64,000 nucleotides of DNA from Liopterus haemorrhoidalis (Eukaryota; Arthropoda; Insecta; Coleoptera; Dytiscidae), in the NCBI GenBank assembly GCA_963971575.1, contig OZ020624.1:27788356-27852355 (forward strand), written 5' to 3'. The notes under the pieces are model-generated. The model did not search any database, had not been told where the DNA came from, and worked only from the letters and a program-made list of their open reading frames with translations. Positions within the stretch are counted from its first letter, which is position 1. Each line of letters opens with the position of its first letter. The position numbers and the translations under genes were made by a program. Below, piece by piece: positions 41,891 through 52,729 of the stretch.

Positions 41891-42404
41891 AAAAGTACTA
41901 AAAATTCTCCTAATACCTCAAATGGCGTAAGACGTCATAATACAAATATGATAATATATCAAATATGGTTTTCAACTGTAGATTCAAGAGTATTTCACGT
42001 TTTTCTATTGATTCTACTGACTTATGGAAAGCTGTAGTAAATGGGAAAATCTATATTAAATGGGTGCGGAAACGGTGTTATATTGAAAATAGAATTGGAT
42101 AAAAAGTTGGAGAAATTCCAACGAAGTATAACCAATGAAAGATTAAGTGTTACATAGATAAGGTATGTTTTTATACCTGAGGGAAGGTATATCTTAATGA
42201 GTCAATAGAATTCGAATCAACCGAGGAGAGATAGTGTTAACCTTAACTTTTTAATACAATAACAATAAAGTTAATGAAACAATATTTTCAAAATAATGAC
42301 TTTAATTTAATACAAATTTATTCTAATGTTTGGAAAACTTGCTAATATAAACAGAGAAAATGTTTTTTGGTTTTTTACACGACTTTAAACCAACTACGGT
42401 GGCT
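41891..42404. other. No gene recognised
   Basis: AT-rich DNA between the Tc1 relic and the next Harbinger-type MITE. No motif found. Confidence 0.35.
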
Positions 42405-42727
42405 TTGTAAGATGTTTATTATCTAGTATTGTTTTCCTAATTCTGCTGTCCTAGATTTTTACTAACTAAACCGAACCTAATTATTTAAATCGATCATATT
42501 TACTGTCCGTCTTTGTAATTTTAGGTGAGATTTGTTGTAATCGGTACAATGACATTATATTAGGTATGAGGCATATAATGTGAACGTACTCTCCGATGTA
42601 GACTGAGATAGCGAATACGTTTATATCAGGTCGTCAAGGATGAAATTTGTAGTTAATAATATTGCCAACTTTTTTTTATTTCAATGGAATTTGCTGCTTC
42701 GGCTATTAGCCAGGACAACTTTTGAAA

Positions 42728-42806
42728 ATTATTCCATGCCTGAACGGGATTCTAACCCGAGACCTTAGCAACGTAGAGCACATGTGTTACCACTACCAAC
42801 AGATTA
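42728..42806 (-). repeat. tRNA-derived SINE-like sequence
   Basis: The minus strand reads GTTGGTAGTGGTAACACATG (A-box-like region), then a GTTGCTAAGGTCTCGG segment, then GGGTTAGAATCCCG (B-box-like, GGTTCRANNCC with changes) and TTCAGGCATGG. Spacing fits a tRNA head. It could be a decayed tRNA pseudogene or SINE. Confidence 0.5.
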
Positions 42807-42939
42807 TTATTTGACATTGGCTTAATATTTTACCATTCTGTTTTTTTGTTGAAAAGTTGCACATCTCGCCTGTTTAAAGAAGTCATTGGTTGCTCTAAAA
42901 AATATCCAAAACTTTTTTTAAAAATTAATTTTTTTGAAA

Positions 42940-43499
42940 ATGGAAGTGTCGGAAATTCGCACTATTGTGAAGTATGAGTTCTTACGGCATCGCAGACCGC
43001 GCGAAACATTAATAGTGTATTCGGCTCTAGTGTTACTAATATCAAATTGGTTTGCCAAACTTCGTACAGGTAACTTAAAAAAAAAAAAACTGGCACATCG
43101 ATCACTGCAGAAATATACTGCAACCAACTGGACGAAATGATGCAAAAACTTGAAGAAAAACAACCTAGATTGGTCAACAGATCGACTCCTATCTTATTGC
43201 ATGATAACGCTAGACCACACACTGCACAAATGACTGTGGCAAAACTACCGGAATTGAAGTTGAAACTTCTTCATCATCCTCCATACTCACCAGACCTAGC
43301 CTCCACTGACTATCACTTCTTCCGCAATTTGGACAACTTTTTAATAGGAGAACAGTTTAATTCCGACAATGCTGTAAAACTGGCCTTCCAGGAATTCATT
43401 GACTTTCGTCTGCCAGTGTTTTATACCATCGGCCTGAACAACTTGCCGCTTAAATGGCAAAAGTGTATAGACAATATGGGTGCATACTTTGATGAATAA
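42940..43499 (+). pseudogene. Mariner transposase pseudogene
   Basis: The first part (42940-43075) encodes the start of the N-terminal domain: MEVSEIRTIVKYEFLRHRRP. The second (43137-43499) encodes the C-terminal catalytic part: ILLHDNARPHTAQMTVAKLP with the second Asp, HHPPYSPDLASTDYHFF with the third Asp in TDY, 34 residues later as in mariner D,D34D, and the usual C-terminal end. The middle of the protein with the first catalytic Asp has been deleted, so it cannot be active. The 3' end is duplicated as the solo fragment at 13159-13290. Confidence 0.75.
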
Positions 43500-43539
43500 A
43501 ATAATTCCTTATATTTGTAAATTATCAACCAAATTTTCC

Positions 43540-44058
43540 TTTTTAGGGTTTTGTAGGTATGACCAAAAAACCCTTATACCGTCATTTTGTCGTCTGTCTG
43601 TCTGTCTGTCTGTCTGTCTGTTCGGTAACAATTGTAGCCAAACGGCTAAACCTAGAGAGTTGAAATTTGGCATGCTTATACAACTCTTTGACCCGCACAT
43701 AGGAAAAATACTAAAACATCTAAAAAACATACCACCCTAAAAATATAAACAAATATGTGCTCATCGAAAACAAAAATATTTTTTTTAAATTCTGAGTAGG
43801 GTATCAAATGAAAGCCCTTAGTACGTGGATTAAAGATCAAATTTTTATTTTTGCAAAATAAATTATTTTGATGCGATTTTTGCCAAAAATGTGCAAAAAA
43901 AATTTTGTCCCACACCCTGTAGCCCAGATGGTTTAAACTAAAAATCTAAAAAAATTCTAAGTAATGTATATTGGCGTGAACCGAAATAGTACAACAGGAA
44001 TTTTTGATCAGATTATGTTTTTGGAAAATAACGCATTTTTTGTGGTTTTTGGTTCACA
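43540..44058 (+). repeat. Dispersed microsatellite-bearing repeat (copy 4)
   Basis: Starts TTTTAGGGTTTTGTAGGTAT and contains a (GTCT)n tract at 43588-43620, AGTTGAAATTTGGCATGCTT, GACCCGCACATAGG and TGAGTAGGGTATCAAATGAA. It is the best-preserved copy and the guide for boundaries in copies 1-3. Confidence 0.75.
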
Positions 44059-44060
44059 AA

Positions 44061-44873
44061 GTACAAAAGTTATACCAATGTAAGACACTCACATGCATGG
44101 CGTGCGATGGCTACATGCGTTAGAGCACAAACTGGCTGGAAAACGAAGGGTTTCGAGTTCGAGTACGGAGTGAATTTTATTTTTTCTGTTTTTTTTTTGC
44201 ATTTTTATTATGTTGAAATTATTTTGTCAAAATTCTAGTTATATTTTGACAAATGTTGTATATAATTTTTATGAGCGTAAATTTAATAACCAGTCTTATT
44301 ATATGATTAACAGACGATAAATTATTTTAAAAATATCGTTCATTTTGCCGTGATTACTACAAAGTAAAATTTGTCCTACACACTCAGCATACCGCCTTCA
44401 CTTATTATATACCTGCGAAACCCTGAAATGTGCGAATATTCTCACTTCACATCAATTTTTTTTGTACAAAAGTTATACCAATGTAAGACACTCACATGCA
44501 TGGCGTGCGATGGCTACATGCGTTAGAGCACTCTTAAACTGGCTGGAAAACGAAGAGTTTCGAATTCGAGTACGGAGTGAATTTTATTTTTTCTGTTTTT
44601 TTTTTTGCATTTTTATTATGTTGAAATTATTTTGTCAAAATTCTAGTTATATTTTGACAAATGTTGTATATAATTTTTATGAGCGTAAATTTAATAACCA
44701 GTCTTATTATATGATTAACAGACGATAAATTATTTTAAAAATATCGTTCATTTTGCCGTGATTACTACAACGTAAAATTTGTCCTACACACTCAGCATAC
44801 CGCCTTCACTTATTATATACCTGCGAAACCCTGAAATGTGTGAATATTCACACTTCACATCAATTTTTTTTTC
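44061..44873 (+). repeat. Tandem duplication of a 403-bp unit with a tRNA-like head
   Basis: Unit 1 44061-44463, unit 2 44464-44873, nearly identical. Each begins GTACAAAAGTTATACCAATG. Each contains GATGGCTACATGCGTTAGAG (A-box-like, 44106 and 44508) and TTTCGAGTTCGAGTACGG-type B-box-like sequence (44150 and 44558) followed by T-runs. Each ends GAATATTCACACTTCACATC-like. The unit may be a tRNA-derived SINE fused to the 33.4/38.3 kb repeat end. Confidence 0.7.
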
Positions 44874-45090
44874 TACAAATTTCATCCTTGATGTCCTTAT
44901 ATGTCTGTCTTAATAAAACAACTCACTAACTATAAGTTTGAAAAACTATCGACAATCGATAACGTATAACGTATTAAATTTAGAGTTCTGAAAGATTGCT
45001 CGCGTTACCATATGACAAACTTTTGTCACAAATCAACAGTGCACAAATCATAGTTTATAGTCGACTAATTTAAAAGCTCTAAACACAGCT

Positions 45091-45957
45091 TTAATGTCAA
45101 TTCTGTAATGAACTGAAATAACGCAGCAATTAGCTCCAGACTTCAGTAAATGCAATTGGTTACATTCTGTGTCATTCAATTTGCTCCGTATTTCTCCCAA
45201 CGAACCATCTGAATGAACTTTGACACCAAATATAAATTATCAAGCACTGACACTAATGTTATATTATCAACAAAGTTAAACAGAAATTAGTCATAGGAAA
45301 CAAAGAATATATCATAACATAATAAAAACAAATCCTGAAATATTACGCGTCTTCTTTTCTTGAAATGTATTCTAAGAACAACTGTTAGTACACTGTAAAA
45401 ACCTATATAAAAACCACTTTATGTCACTCTTTATAACTGTGTATAATTTACATATTCTTCCTACAATTAGTTCTAATTGTATTCATTTTTCAAACCTGCT
45501 TTCTGGCTAATTTACATAACTTTTTAATTTAGTTCACATTATAACATAAATTTACTTAAGACATTTTTCTGGTTGAGGTTGGTCATGGTTAGAACTGTTA
45601 TACATACCACAAGATTATTAATAAATAAAAAGTATGGAAAAACAAGGAATTGTTGAGCAAAAAATCAATAATGAAAAGAGGTTTTTGTCTTTGGTAATAA
45701 TTCTTTTTAGATAATGCTTTTTTAGAGCTTGGCAGGTATAACCAAGAATACTGCCAGAAATTTTTTGCCCACTGCACCCAGAGAGATTGGAGTTTCTCAA
45801 ACTGTGCTCCGTGGAGCCCTAAGTGCTCCGCGTGTACTTCTCAGGGGCTCCGCAGTCGTTCCAGGAAATAATATAAATAAAAATTGAATAAAAGCAAAAG
45901 AATTAGAAATAAAAAACAGAATCAATTGGTATCTCAAAAACATGGCTTTCAGAGGCT
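45091..45957. other. No gene; a possible hAT end
   Basis: AT-rich DNA. At 45790-45860 the sequence GTTTCTCAAACTGTGCTCCG with GCTCCGCG resembles one end of a hAT-type element and recurs, diverged, at 48478-48510. No partner end was identified. Confidence 0.4.
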
Positions 45958-46990
45958 TCAACAGTTCTTGAGGTGGTAAAAATCGCTGTCCACGCATTTT
46001 TTGTTTGACATTGAGGAACAAAAAAAAGTCGGGGATAAATCAGGTGAATACGGGCAATGAGACATTAATTCGATGTTATTTTCCTTCAAATAGTTAATTG
46101 TTTGACGTGCTGTGTAGGAGCTTGCATTGTCATGATAAAGAATGATGCGACGTTTTTGGTTGTTTTTCCTGATTTTGTCGATGACTTCTGGCAAACAAAT
46201 TGTTGTATATGATTCAACATTAACTGTTCTAAAGGAATGGTTGCGATATGCCCAGTACAACCGAAGAAACAAGCGATCATTTTATTGGAAGAGCATCGTG
46301 AACGAACAAATTTTGTGGGTTTCGGTTTATATTGGAAGACCCAAACAGTGGATTGTTGCTTAGTTTCCGGTTCATATGAATAAATCCAAGTTTCGTCACC
46401 TGTAACGATGTTGTATACGGATTTTGCAGTGCCTAGGTTGATTTTTTTTTAGCATTCCCTTACACCAATCAACACGAGCCTTTTTTGAGCTTTGGTCAAA
46501 TTATGCGGAATCCATCGGGAACAGATCTTTTTCACAGCTAAATGTTCATGTAAAATCGTATTGCAGTCTGCGATATGTCAAAGGATGCCTTTATATCACT
46601 AGTCACATGCCGATCTTCTTCAATTATTTTGCGCACAGCATCGATGTTTTTTTGAATCACAACCGATATTGGTCGACCTTCACGAGATTCATCACTGACG
46701 GACGCACGGCCACGACGAAATTCTGCAAACCAACTGTAAACAGTCTTTTCTGATGGTACTTCCTTATCAAAAGTTGAACGAAGCGAATCTATGCATTGTT
46801 GTTGAGTTAGGTCTACATTAAAATCGTAAAAAATCCAACGAAAACCTTCATGAGTAATATCCAATTTTTCACAAAGTTTTTATTACGCTTTTTTAACTGT
46901 CACTGATTTCACAATAACAAAGTCAAATATTACAAATATAGTAATGACACATTTCAATATTGCCATCTAGTGGTCGTTTGTAAAAACATA
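45958..46990 (-). pseudogene. Mariner transposase pseudogene, full span
   Basis: The minus strand encodes, from 46864 down, the N-terminal half: an LTQQQCIDSLRSTFDKEVPS helix region, VYSWFAEFRRGRASVSDESR and EGRPISVVIQKNIDAVRKII. After frame breaks (46280-46540) the C-terminal half follows: RRIILYHDNASSYTARQTIN with the second Asp and HCPYSPDLSPTFF. The third catalytic Asp expected a few residues after SPDLSP is absent because the frame changes there. Fragments of a sister copy lie at 9493-9640 and 10756-11100. The upstream end carries TTGCCATCTAGTGGTCGTTT (46962-46981), which recurs at 47300. Confidence 0.8.
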
Positions 46991-47825
46991 AAAGGTATTC
47001 CTCGTAGTACCAGGTCATCAGCATAACAGAGGTTATTTTTCATTCTACCATTGATGATTAATCCCTCAGTAATTTCTTCAATGCATTATTACAAATTGCT
47101 ACAAAGTACAAATTAAGTAGTATCGGTGTAAAATGCATCCCTGTGTTACACCTCGACGAATGTCTGCGTCTTTTGTGCTGCTATCTATTTGAAATGATGC
47201 ATATTGATTCTAGTACAAGTTTTCAATTTTATTTTCGCAATGATTCAATCCAATTTTTTAAGTAGTCTATCGTGCCTTACGCGGTTTCACATTTCAATAT
47301 TGTCATCTAGTGGTCATTTGTATAAACATAAAAGATAACTCTCGTATACAAATCTGTTGAACATAATAATTTTATAATCTACGTGTAGAAGCCATGCCAA
47401 TGCTACTGGGTTTAGATTGTTTAGGATACCAAGATTACCAGGAAATTTTCTGTTTGGGTACTCGTCAATAATGTAGCTGATGGTTTATGAAGAGGCTTTG
47501 CAGTCACAGGTAGCGAGTTCGTCATCCCCTATTTAAATAAAAATGCATTACATTTACTGCGGCCTGTTCTTAGTTGATTATTATTGTTATTTTATGTTTT
47601 TAGTTCATAGGCAAAGTTAAACCAGTAGTTTTCACAATCTAGTTCCGCCTAAATCAAAGGAACAGGCTAGATTTGGTTTATCTAAATATTATTTATGAGC
47701 CAAAATTTTATCACCAAATTTTATCACTGAAAAACATGAAGCAATTGGAAGATTTCATACAATTAAAAATCATTTATTAGAAATAAATATTGATATAACT
47801 TATCTAAACTATTTACCATTGTTAT
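46991..47825. other. Repeat fragments upstream of the ABCG exon
   Basis: 47288-47345 repeats 46950-46996 in the same orientation (CATTTCAATATTGTCATCTA), probably a solo mariner end. 47640-47680 has a TAGTTCCGCCTAAATCAAAG MITE end. No coding exon is visible; a non-coding first exon or promoter of the ABCG gene could lie here but cannot be read. Confidence 0.4.
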
Positions 47826-47910
47826 AGTGGGGACTTCGTCAGTCAACCTCCAGAAATTCTAGCGTGAGGATATCAATTTGAACGTGGTGTAGAGGTGGAA
47901 AACGGACACC

Positions 47911-48041
47911 ATGAGTGATCTAAAAAGTGTGGAGATTCATCTGCCCTTAAAAGGGCTAAATAGTGGTGAGGGTGGAGCTAGTTACCAGGCTGGAGTCAAG
48001 AGCCCTCCCATGGAAAGTCTCAACAATATGACTGCTTTAAG
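47911..48041 (+). CDS. ABCG half-transporter, first coding exon
   Basis: ATG at 47911 is followed by 43 complete codons, MSDLKSVEIHLPLKGLNSGE then GGASYQAGVKSPPMESLNNM and TAL. The exon ends within an AG| codon at 48041 with the donor GTAAGT. Joining to 55654 keeps the frame and gives a Ser at the junction. The segment is the variable cytoplasmic N-terminus of an ABCG1/ABCG4-like half transporter, ahead of the nucleotide-binding domain. The 5' UTR upstream (from about 47829) follows a possible acceptor TTATAG at 47823-47828, so a non-coding exon may precede it. Nothing in the exon alone would identify it; the family call rests on the exon at 55654. Substrate unknown; lipids and sterols are typical of the ABCG1/4 group. 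Confidence 0.75.
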
Positions 48042-48213
48042 GTAAGTCATATACTCTTTTAATTTTACTATATTTAAGAACATTTTTCTAAAAAAAAAAC
48101 AGTTTTTGGTTGTATTTTAAGAGATATTATTGCCATAACTTGGAAACTTGAATATGTTTTGATAACTGCCAATGTATTGTTAAAATGACAAGCTAAATCA
48201 AAATGCATATAGG

Positions 48214-48390
48214 GTTTTCCAAACCTTTAGGTGGAACTAAATGGAATTTAAATTTTCTTAAGTTGCTATTAGCTAATTTTGTATACATTCAAGTTGGCTT
48301 TCCCTGAGCTAAATGATCAAAAGCTTTAATCAATCAGTATAAATTACTCGATTTGAAAATCTAGTTCCACTTAAAGCAAAGAAACCGGTT
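48214..48390. mobile_element. Short MITE with GGAACTA-type ends
   Basis: The left end TTCCAAACCTTTAGGTGGAA and right end TAGTTCCACTTAAAGCAAAG are imperfect inverted repeats related to the 407-bp MITE at 9838-10244 and to 57133-57293. Non-coding. Confidence 0.6.
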
Positions 48391-48513
48391 GTAACTAAGA
48401 AGGAAAGATTTTTTTAAATTGTTGTTTTGTTGTTACGTGTCGTCGCTCTGATGTTGGAGTAAGCCATGTTTTATAAACCAGTGGTTTTGAAAGTGTGTTC
48501 CGCGGTGCTCTTA

Positions 48514-49074
48514 AGCCGCTTTCAGACCTCTTTAAATTAACGAGTTGTAGACTATTCGTTGTTACGCTCTGACTTATGTTTTAATGCATTCTTTTAACGT
48601 TCCATGTACCGTTCATATCTGTTATAAATTAGTACGTTACGAATAGCCCATCTGTGAATTTTGAAACCAACTATTTAGCTTCGTAAAATATTTTATATGT
48701 ATTATTGTTCTTATAATTCTGTTGTCTTAGATTTTAACTCCCTAGTTACCTAAATTGATCATATTTACTGTCCGTCTTTATAATTTTGAACAAGATTTGA
48801 TAACGATGACATTATGTTAGGTTATGTAAAGGCATTCGATAACTACTGTGTCACTGATAGAATACGATAGCCAATGTGTTTATATGTCTGTCTCATTAAA
48901 ACATCTCACTAGCTATAAGTTTAGAAAATTATGCACAATCCACAACAAACAGCGTATTAAATTTAAGGGTCTCAACGGTTTCACGTCTTATCATATGACA
49001 ATCTTGGTGGTGACAGTGAACAGTCCATAAGGTACAGTGCATAAGCTATTGATTTAAGAGCTCTGAATGCGGCT
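48514..49074. mobile_element. Harbinger-type MITE, uninterrupted copy
   Basis: Ends AGCCGCTTTCAGACCTCTTT and (reverse complement) AGCCGCATTCAGAGCTCTTA, with TTA on both sides (48511-48513, 49075-49077); 561 bp. It serves as the reference for copies at 36215-37272, 42405-45090 and 55153-55557. It interrupts a hAT-like end at 48478-48510. No transposase. Confidence 0.8.
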
Positions 49075-49499
49075 TTAGACAGTACTCAAGTTTGTCTCAA
49101 TAGGTTTTTATCTAACTACTTTATTTATTCAGTCAGTTTTACAATAATAAAAATATTTATTGCTGATACAATTTTTAATCACTAAAATCGATTAGATGTC
49201 TGATTACTTATTTTAGATTTTATAAGGTAGGTTCAGGACTGATTATTATATGAAAAATATTTATGGTTCCTCCTTCTCCTTAAGTTTTCAACACATAGGT
49301 TGGTTTGCAGCATTTTTCCATGCTTCTCTGTTCTCAGTTATTTAGTTCCAAGTACGTATTGCAACTCATGTCTTTCATTATCTTGGTCTACTCATACTGT
49401 TCTTTCCCTCAACTGTTCCTTGCAGAATCGCTTTCACCAGTCCTTCGTGTCTATTTACGATTATGCCAAGAGAATGAGACTTCTTCTAACATCCTCTTT

Positions 49500-49740
49500 T
49501 TGTCCGTCTTCATGGAACTGTCATTGACTTCGACGTTAAGACTATTCTCTTCGTCAGTCGTCTACATCTCTCCAGTCGTCTTCTTGGAGACCTCCGTTTT
49601 CCATTACTTCATACACATCTGTCTTCCAGGATCTGAGAGGTCTGCCAGGACTTCTGAGACCCAATTTCGTATTCTTTTGGGCCATTGCGCATTCGATATT
49701 CTTTTCATATATTCAAACCAAGAAAGTCTCTTCTTTTCAA
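49500..49740 (-). pseudogene. LINE reverse-transcriptase C-terminal remnant
   Basis: On the minus strand, pieces in changing frames give a WFEYMKRISNAQWPKR-like segment, GRPLRSWKTDVYEVMENGGL and QEDDWRDVDD. This order (GH..RM, GRPR..W, DW.DR) is found at the C-terminus of many non-LTR reverse transcriptases. Frameshifted and short. The long plus-strand frame across 49305-49895 is its shadow. Confidence 0.5.
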
Positions 49741-49783
49741 TATTGTCGATGTTTTATATTGGACTGACCTTTGTATCTCTAGC

Positions 49784-50300
49784 CCTCTCTGGTCTGTGGC
49801 ACTTCCAGAAATTTGTTGACCAGTCTTTTGCTATCGTTTGTTCACCAGATAGGTTGCCTGTTTCGATTTCTAGTACTGTCTTTAAGCTATTCTAGTATCT
49901 CCATGCTCCATCTGCCATCTTTGATTTTGTAAAAGTGGCACAATATCACTTCTGATCCTCTCTAGCCTGTGCCACCTCCAGCAATTTGCTGACCAGTTAC
50001 TTGGATATCCTCTGTCCACCTGGTAAATTGCACACCTCGATTTCTACCAATGTTTTTAAGCTATTATAGTACCACCATGCTTCATCTGCCATCCTTGACT
50101 TTGTCAAAGTGACAAAATATCACTTCAAATCCTCTATAACCTGTCACCTCCTGCAATTTGTTAACCAGTCTCTTGATATCGTCTGTCCACCTGGCAACTT
50201 GCACACCTCGATTTCTACCATTGTCTTTAAGCTATTCTAGTATCTTTATGCTCCATCGTCCATCATTGAATCAATGTGGCAAATACCACTTCAGATGTGT
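49784..50300. repeat. Three tandem units of about 175 bp
   Basis: Units start near 49784, 49959 and 50131. Each has CAGAAATTTGTTGACCAGTC-like, TCGATTTCTA.TA.TGT.TT, AAGCTATT.TAGTA and CATCTGCCATC..TGA. Pyrimidine-rich on the plus strand; they follow the LINE remnant and may be its amplified end. Confidence 0.65.
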
Positions 50301-50310
50301 GATATTTTTG

Positions 50311-50508
50311 TTAGGATTGCCCTCAGATTTGGCTTGGAGACTCCGGGTTTTGAAGGCTTTAGTCCAGATTCTGGCTTTGATCATTATTTTTTGGTATCGC
50401 GTGTTTGTTAGAATTGCCACCTCACCTCCGGGTTTGGCTCGGAGACTCCGGGTTTTGAAGGCTTGTGTCCAGATTCCGAATTTGATCATTATTTTTCGGT
50501 ATCGCGCG
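50311..50508. repeat. Direct repeat, two units of about 97-101 bp
   Basis: 50311-50407 and 50408-50508 share GGAGACTCCGGGTTTTGAAG and GATCATTATTTTT.GGTATC. It is GC-richer than its surroundings. Confidence 0.75.
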
Positions 50509-51579
50509 ATATATAAAACATTTAATTTTTTTGTAATATTGTTACACCGGTTTCCATAAATAATACACATAAGTGACTTTATTCATTTGTTCAAACGATA
50601 ATATTGAAATTTATCTTTTATATAATTGTAATAAATAAAATGAATTTATTTATTACCAAAACGTGTGTTAATATTTTATTCATGTGACTCTGGGAATGAA
50701 ACTCTTGAAGTGACTTTTTAAATTTTTGCCACTTCCCAATTGATTTTATTAATTTTTACATCTCCAATCCTCAACAATTTTTCGAATTTGTTGTATTAAT
50801 TTGTTGCAATTTTCGTTAAAAGTGTTGTAATGGACTCTCCTCCGTTCCTCAAGTGATTTTTTGCGACAATTGTTTTTTTTTGTCACTGGGTCAAAACAAG
50901 GCGCTGGCTGGTAACCCTGGGTAACCTGGGTAACCTGGGTTAACTCGGTATTTGCGAGTCTTGATTGGTAGATTTACTCAAGCTTGACAAATTAGCACTC
51001 AGCTCTAAATTCGTCATTACTTCCATCTTGTTTTGAGTCCCATTTCCCAGGCGCAAAAATCCCAGATGAAAAATCCTTCTTATCAAACGTGAAATCTGAT
51101 TCACACCTGCAAAGGATTTTAAATATTTATCTAGCATTTGTTTTTGATTTATTTAACACCTGTTCAAATTCTGGTTATCAATAAAGAAGTTTATCAATGA
51201 AATATGAAGCCTGTTATTGCTAAGCAGTGTTACTTTACTTTATAATTGAATTCTGAGACTCTGACTCAGAATAAGTGTTGGGTTCACAAAGAACATGAGT
51301 CACGAACTACAAAGATTCAAATTAAACATGAATTTGGTAAAATTGTTTCTTATAATTATTTTAATTATGGCTTAAATTGTTTCAGTTTTTTTATCTGTAT
51401 TTTTAAATAGTTTTTTTGTTGTAACTATTTTATAATGATACGTTAATATGGTAGTTTCTCTTTTTTTATCATACCTATTTTTTTGACCATATATTTGTGA
51501 TCTACATCTCAAAATACATAAGTATACTAATTTATAGAAATATCTAAAAATTTAAAAAATTATAAAATTTTGCCCAATT
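50509..51579. other. No gene recognised
   Basis: AT-rich intronic DNA. Short GGGTAACCTGGGTAACCTGG repeats lie at 50920-50942. Confidence 0.4.
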
Positions 51580-52000
51580 TTTTTTTAGCTTTGTTTTTGA
51601 GCAAAATATTTTTTTTAACTTAATTTTGGTATGGGGTTTATGAAAAAAATATTTAAAAAATTCCTTTGTTGCTAGTTTTTGAGTTAGGATTATTCGTGGT
51701 CATTTATTTGCCCATAACGCCAAAACTTTTGCCCATAACCAAAAATTGATCAAATTTACTTAATCTACGGTCCGAAATACATATATAAGCAAATTTTTTT
51801 TGGCTTTGTTTTTAAGCAAAATATTGTTTTTTACTTAATTTTGGTATGGGGTTTATGAAAAAAATATTTAAAAAATTTCTTTGTTGCTAGTTTTTGAGTT
51901 AAGATTATTCGTGGTCATTTATTTGACCATAACGCCAAAACTTTTGCCCATAACCAAAAATTGATCAAATTTTCTTAATCTACGGTCCGAAATACACAAT
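51580..52000. repeat. Tandem duplication of about 210 bp
   Basis: 51580-51790 and 51792-52000 share AACTTAATTTTGGTATGGGG (second unit TACTTAATT..), TTGTTGCTAGTTTTTGAGTT, ATTCGTGGTCATTTATTTG and CTTTTGCCCATAACCAAAAA, with few differences. Confidence 0.8.
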
Positions 52001-52729
52001 TTTTACCATTTTGAAACATTTTATTTGAGCTGCTGTAAAAAAAAATCTGGCATAGTTGTTAAAGCTCCAAATTTTTTCTAAGACTAATTAGGGTATGTAG
52101 ATTTAAAAAATTTAAATTGCAGGGCTTTTTCTCTAACCGTTTTTGAATAATGATTTTTCAAAAAATATAAAAAGGTGTGCAAAATTGTTAAAAAATTCAA
52201 AAAAATTTTTTGGTTCAAACTGCCTTTTTAAGGTAATTTGGGCCTAAAAGGTCTTAAAATTCCAATCACAGGTCCTTTGTTTTCGAGATGGTCATAAAAA
52301 ATGAACAATTTTGTGAATTTTTGTAATTTTGAAAATTAGTTACTTCTAAGTCATATCTTCGTTAAATCATTGTCAGATCATTGTTATATCACTATCAGTG
52401 TTACTTTAGTGAGCCAATGGGCTTATTAAATATGCCTATCTGATCATAGTTAAAGACATTAGCACTTTAAATTACTCTATTATTAATGTTTATATTTCAA
52501 ATGCAAACATTAAACACTTATTTGAATAACTATTTCCTATTGAAAACCGGAAGTGTGTTACTTCAAATAGATTTAATTGTTTCCTGGATATAAAATTTAA
52601 TTATTTGAAAGGGAGAATACTGCTGCCGCAAATCAAGCAATTCAATTGTATATAAATTCAATGTAAGCGTCTTTAGAAACTTAAAACTGCAAAAAATTAA
52701 CAAAGGTAGAGAAAAAAAAAACAGCTTAC
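52001..52729. other. No gene recognised
   Basis: AT-rich intronic DNA with several TTTTTGAAT.A..TTTTC-like stretches but no supported element. Confidence 0.35.

Larger units (their letters stand above)
42627..44896 (+). mobile_element. Mariner-type composite element
   Basis: Terminal inverted repeats CAGGTCGTCAAGGATGAAAT (42627) and, inverted, GGACATCAAGGATGAAATTT (44896), flanked by TTATAT. Inside are a tRNA-like sequence (42728-42806, minus), mariner transposase pieces (42940-43499), the dispersed microsatellite repeat (43540-44058) and two tandem copies of a 403-bp unit (44061-44873). The last two are later additions. Confidence 0.65.
42405..45090. mobile_element. Harbinger-type MITE copy interrupted by a mariner composite
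   Basis: 42405-42626 and 44897-45090 together match the MITE at 48514-49074 (for example TTTACTGTCCGTCTTTGTAA; TTATATGTCTGTC; and AGCTCTAAACACAGCT before TTA at the right end). The left end is truncated. The break coincides with TTATAT on both sides of the inserted mariner (42621-42626, 44897-44902). Confidence 0.65.

Noticed and set aside
42934..43222. Minus-strand frames opposite the mariner pieces
   Set aside because: Shadows of the plus-strand transposase fragments.
49305..49895. 196-codon plus-strand frame
   Set aside because: Complement of a non-LTR reverse-transcriptase C-terminal remnant; composition is Ser/Phe/Leu-rich and without motifs.
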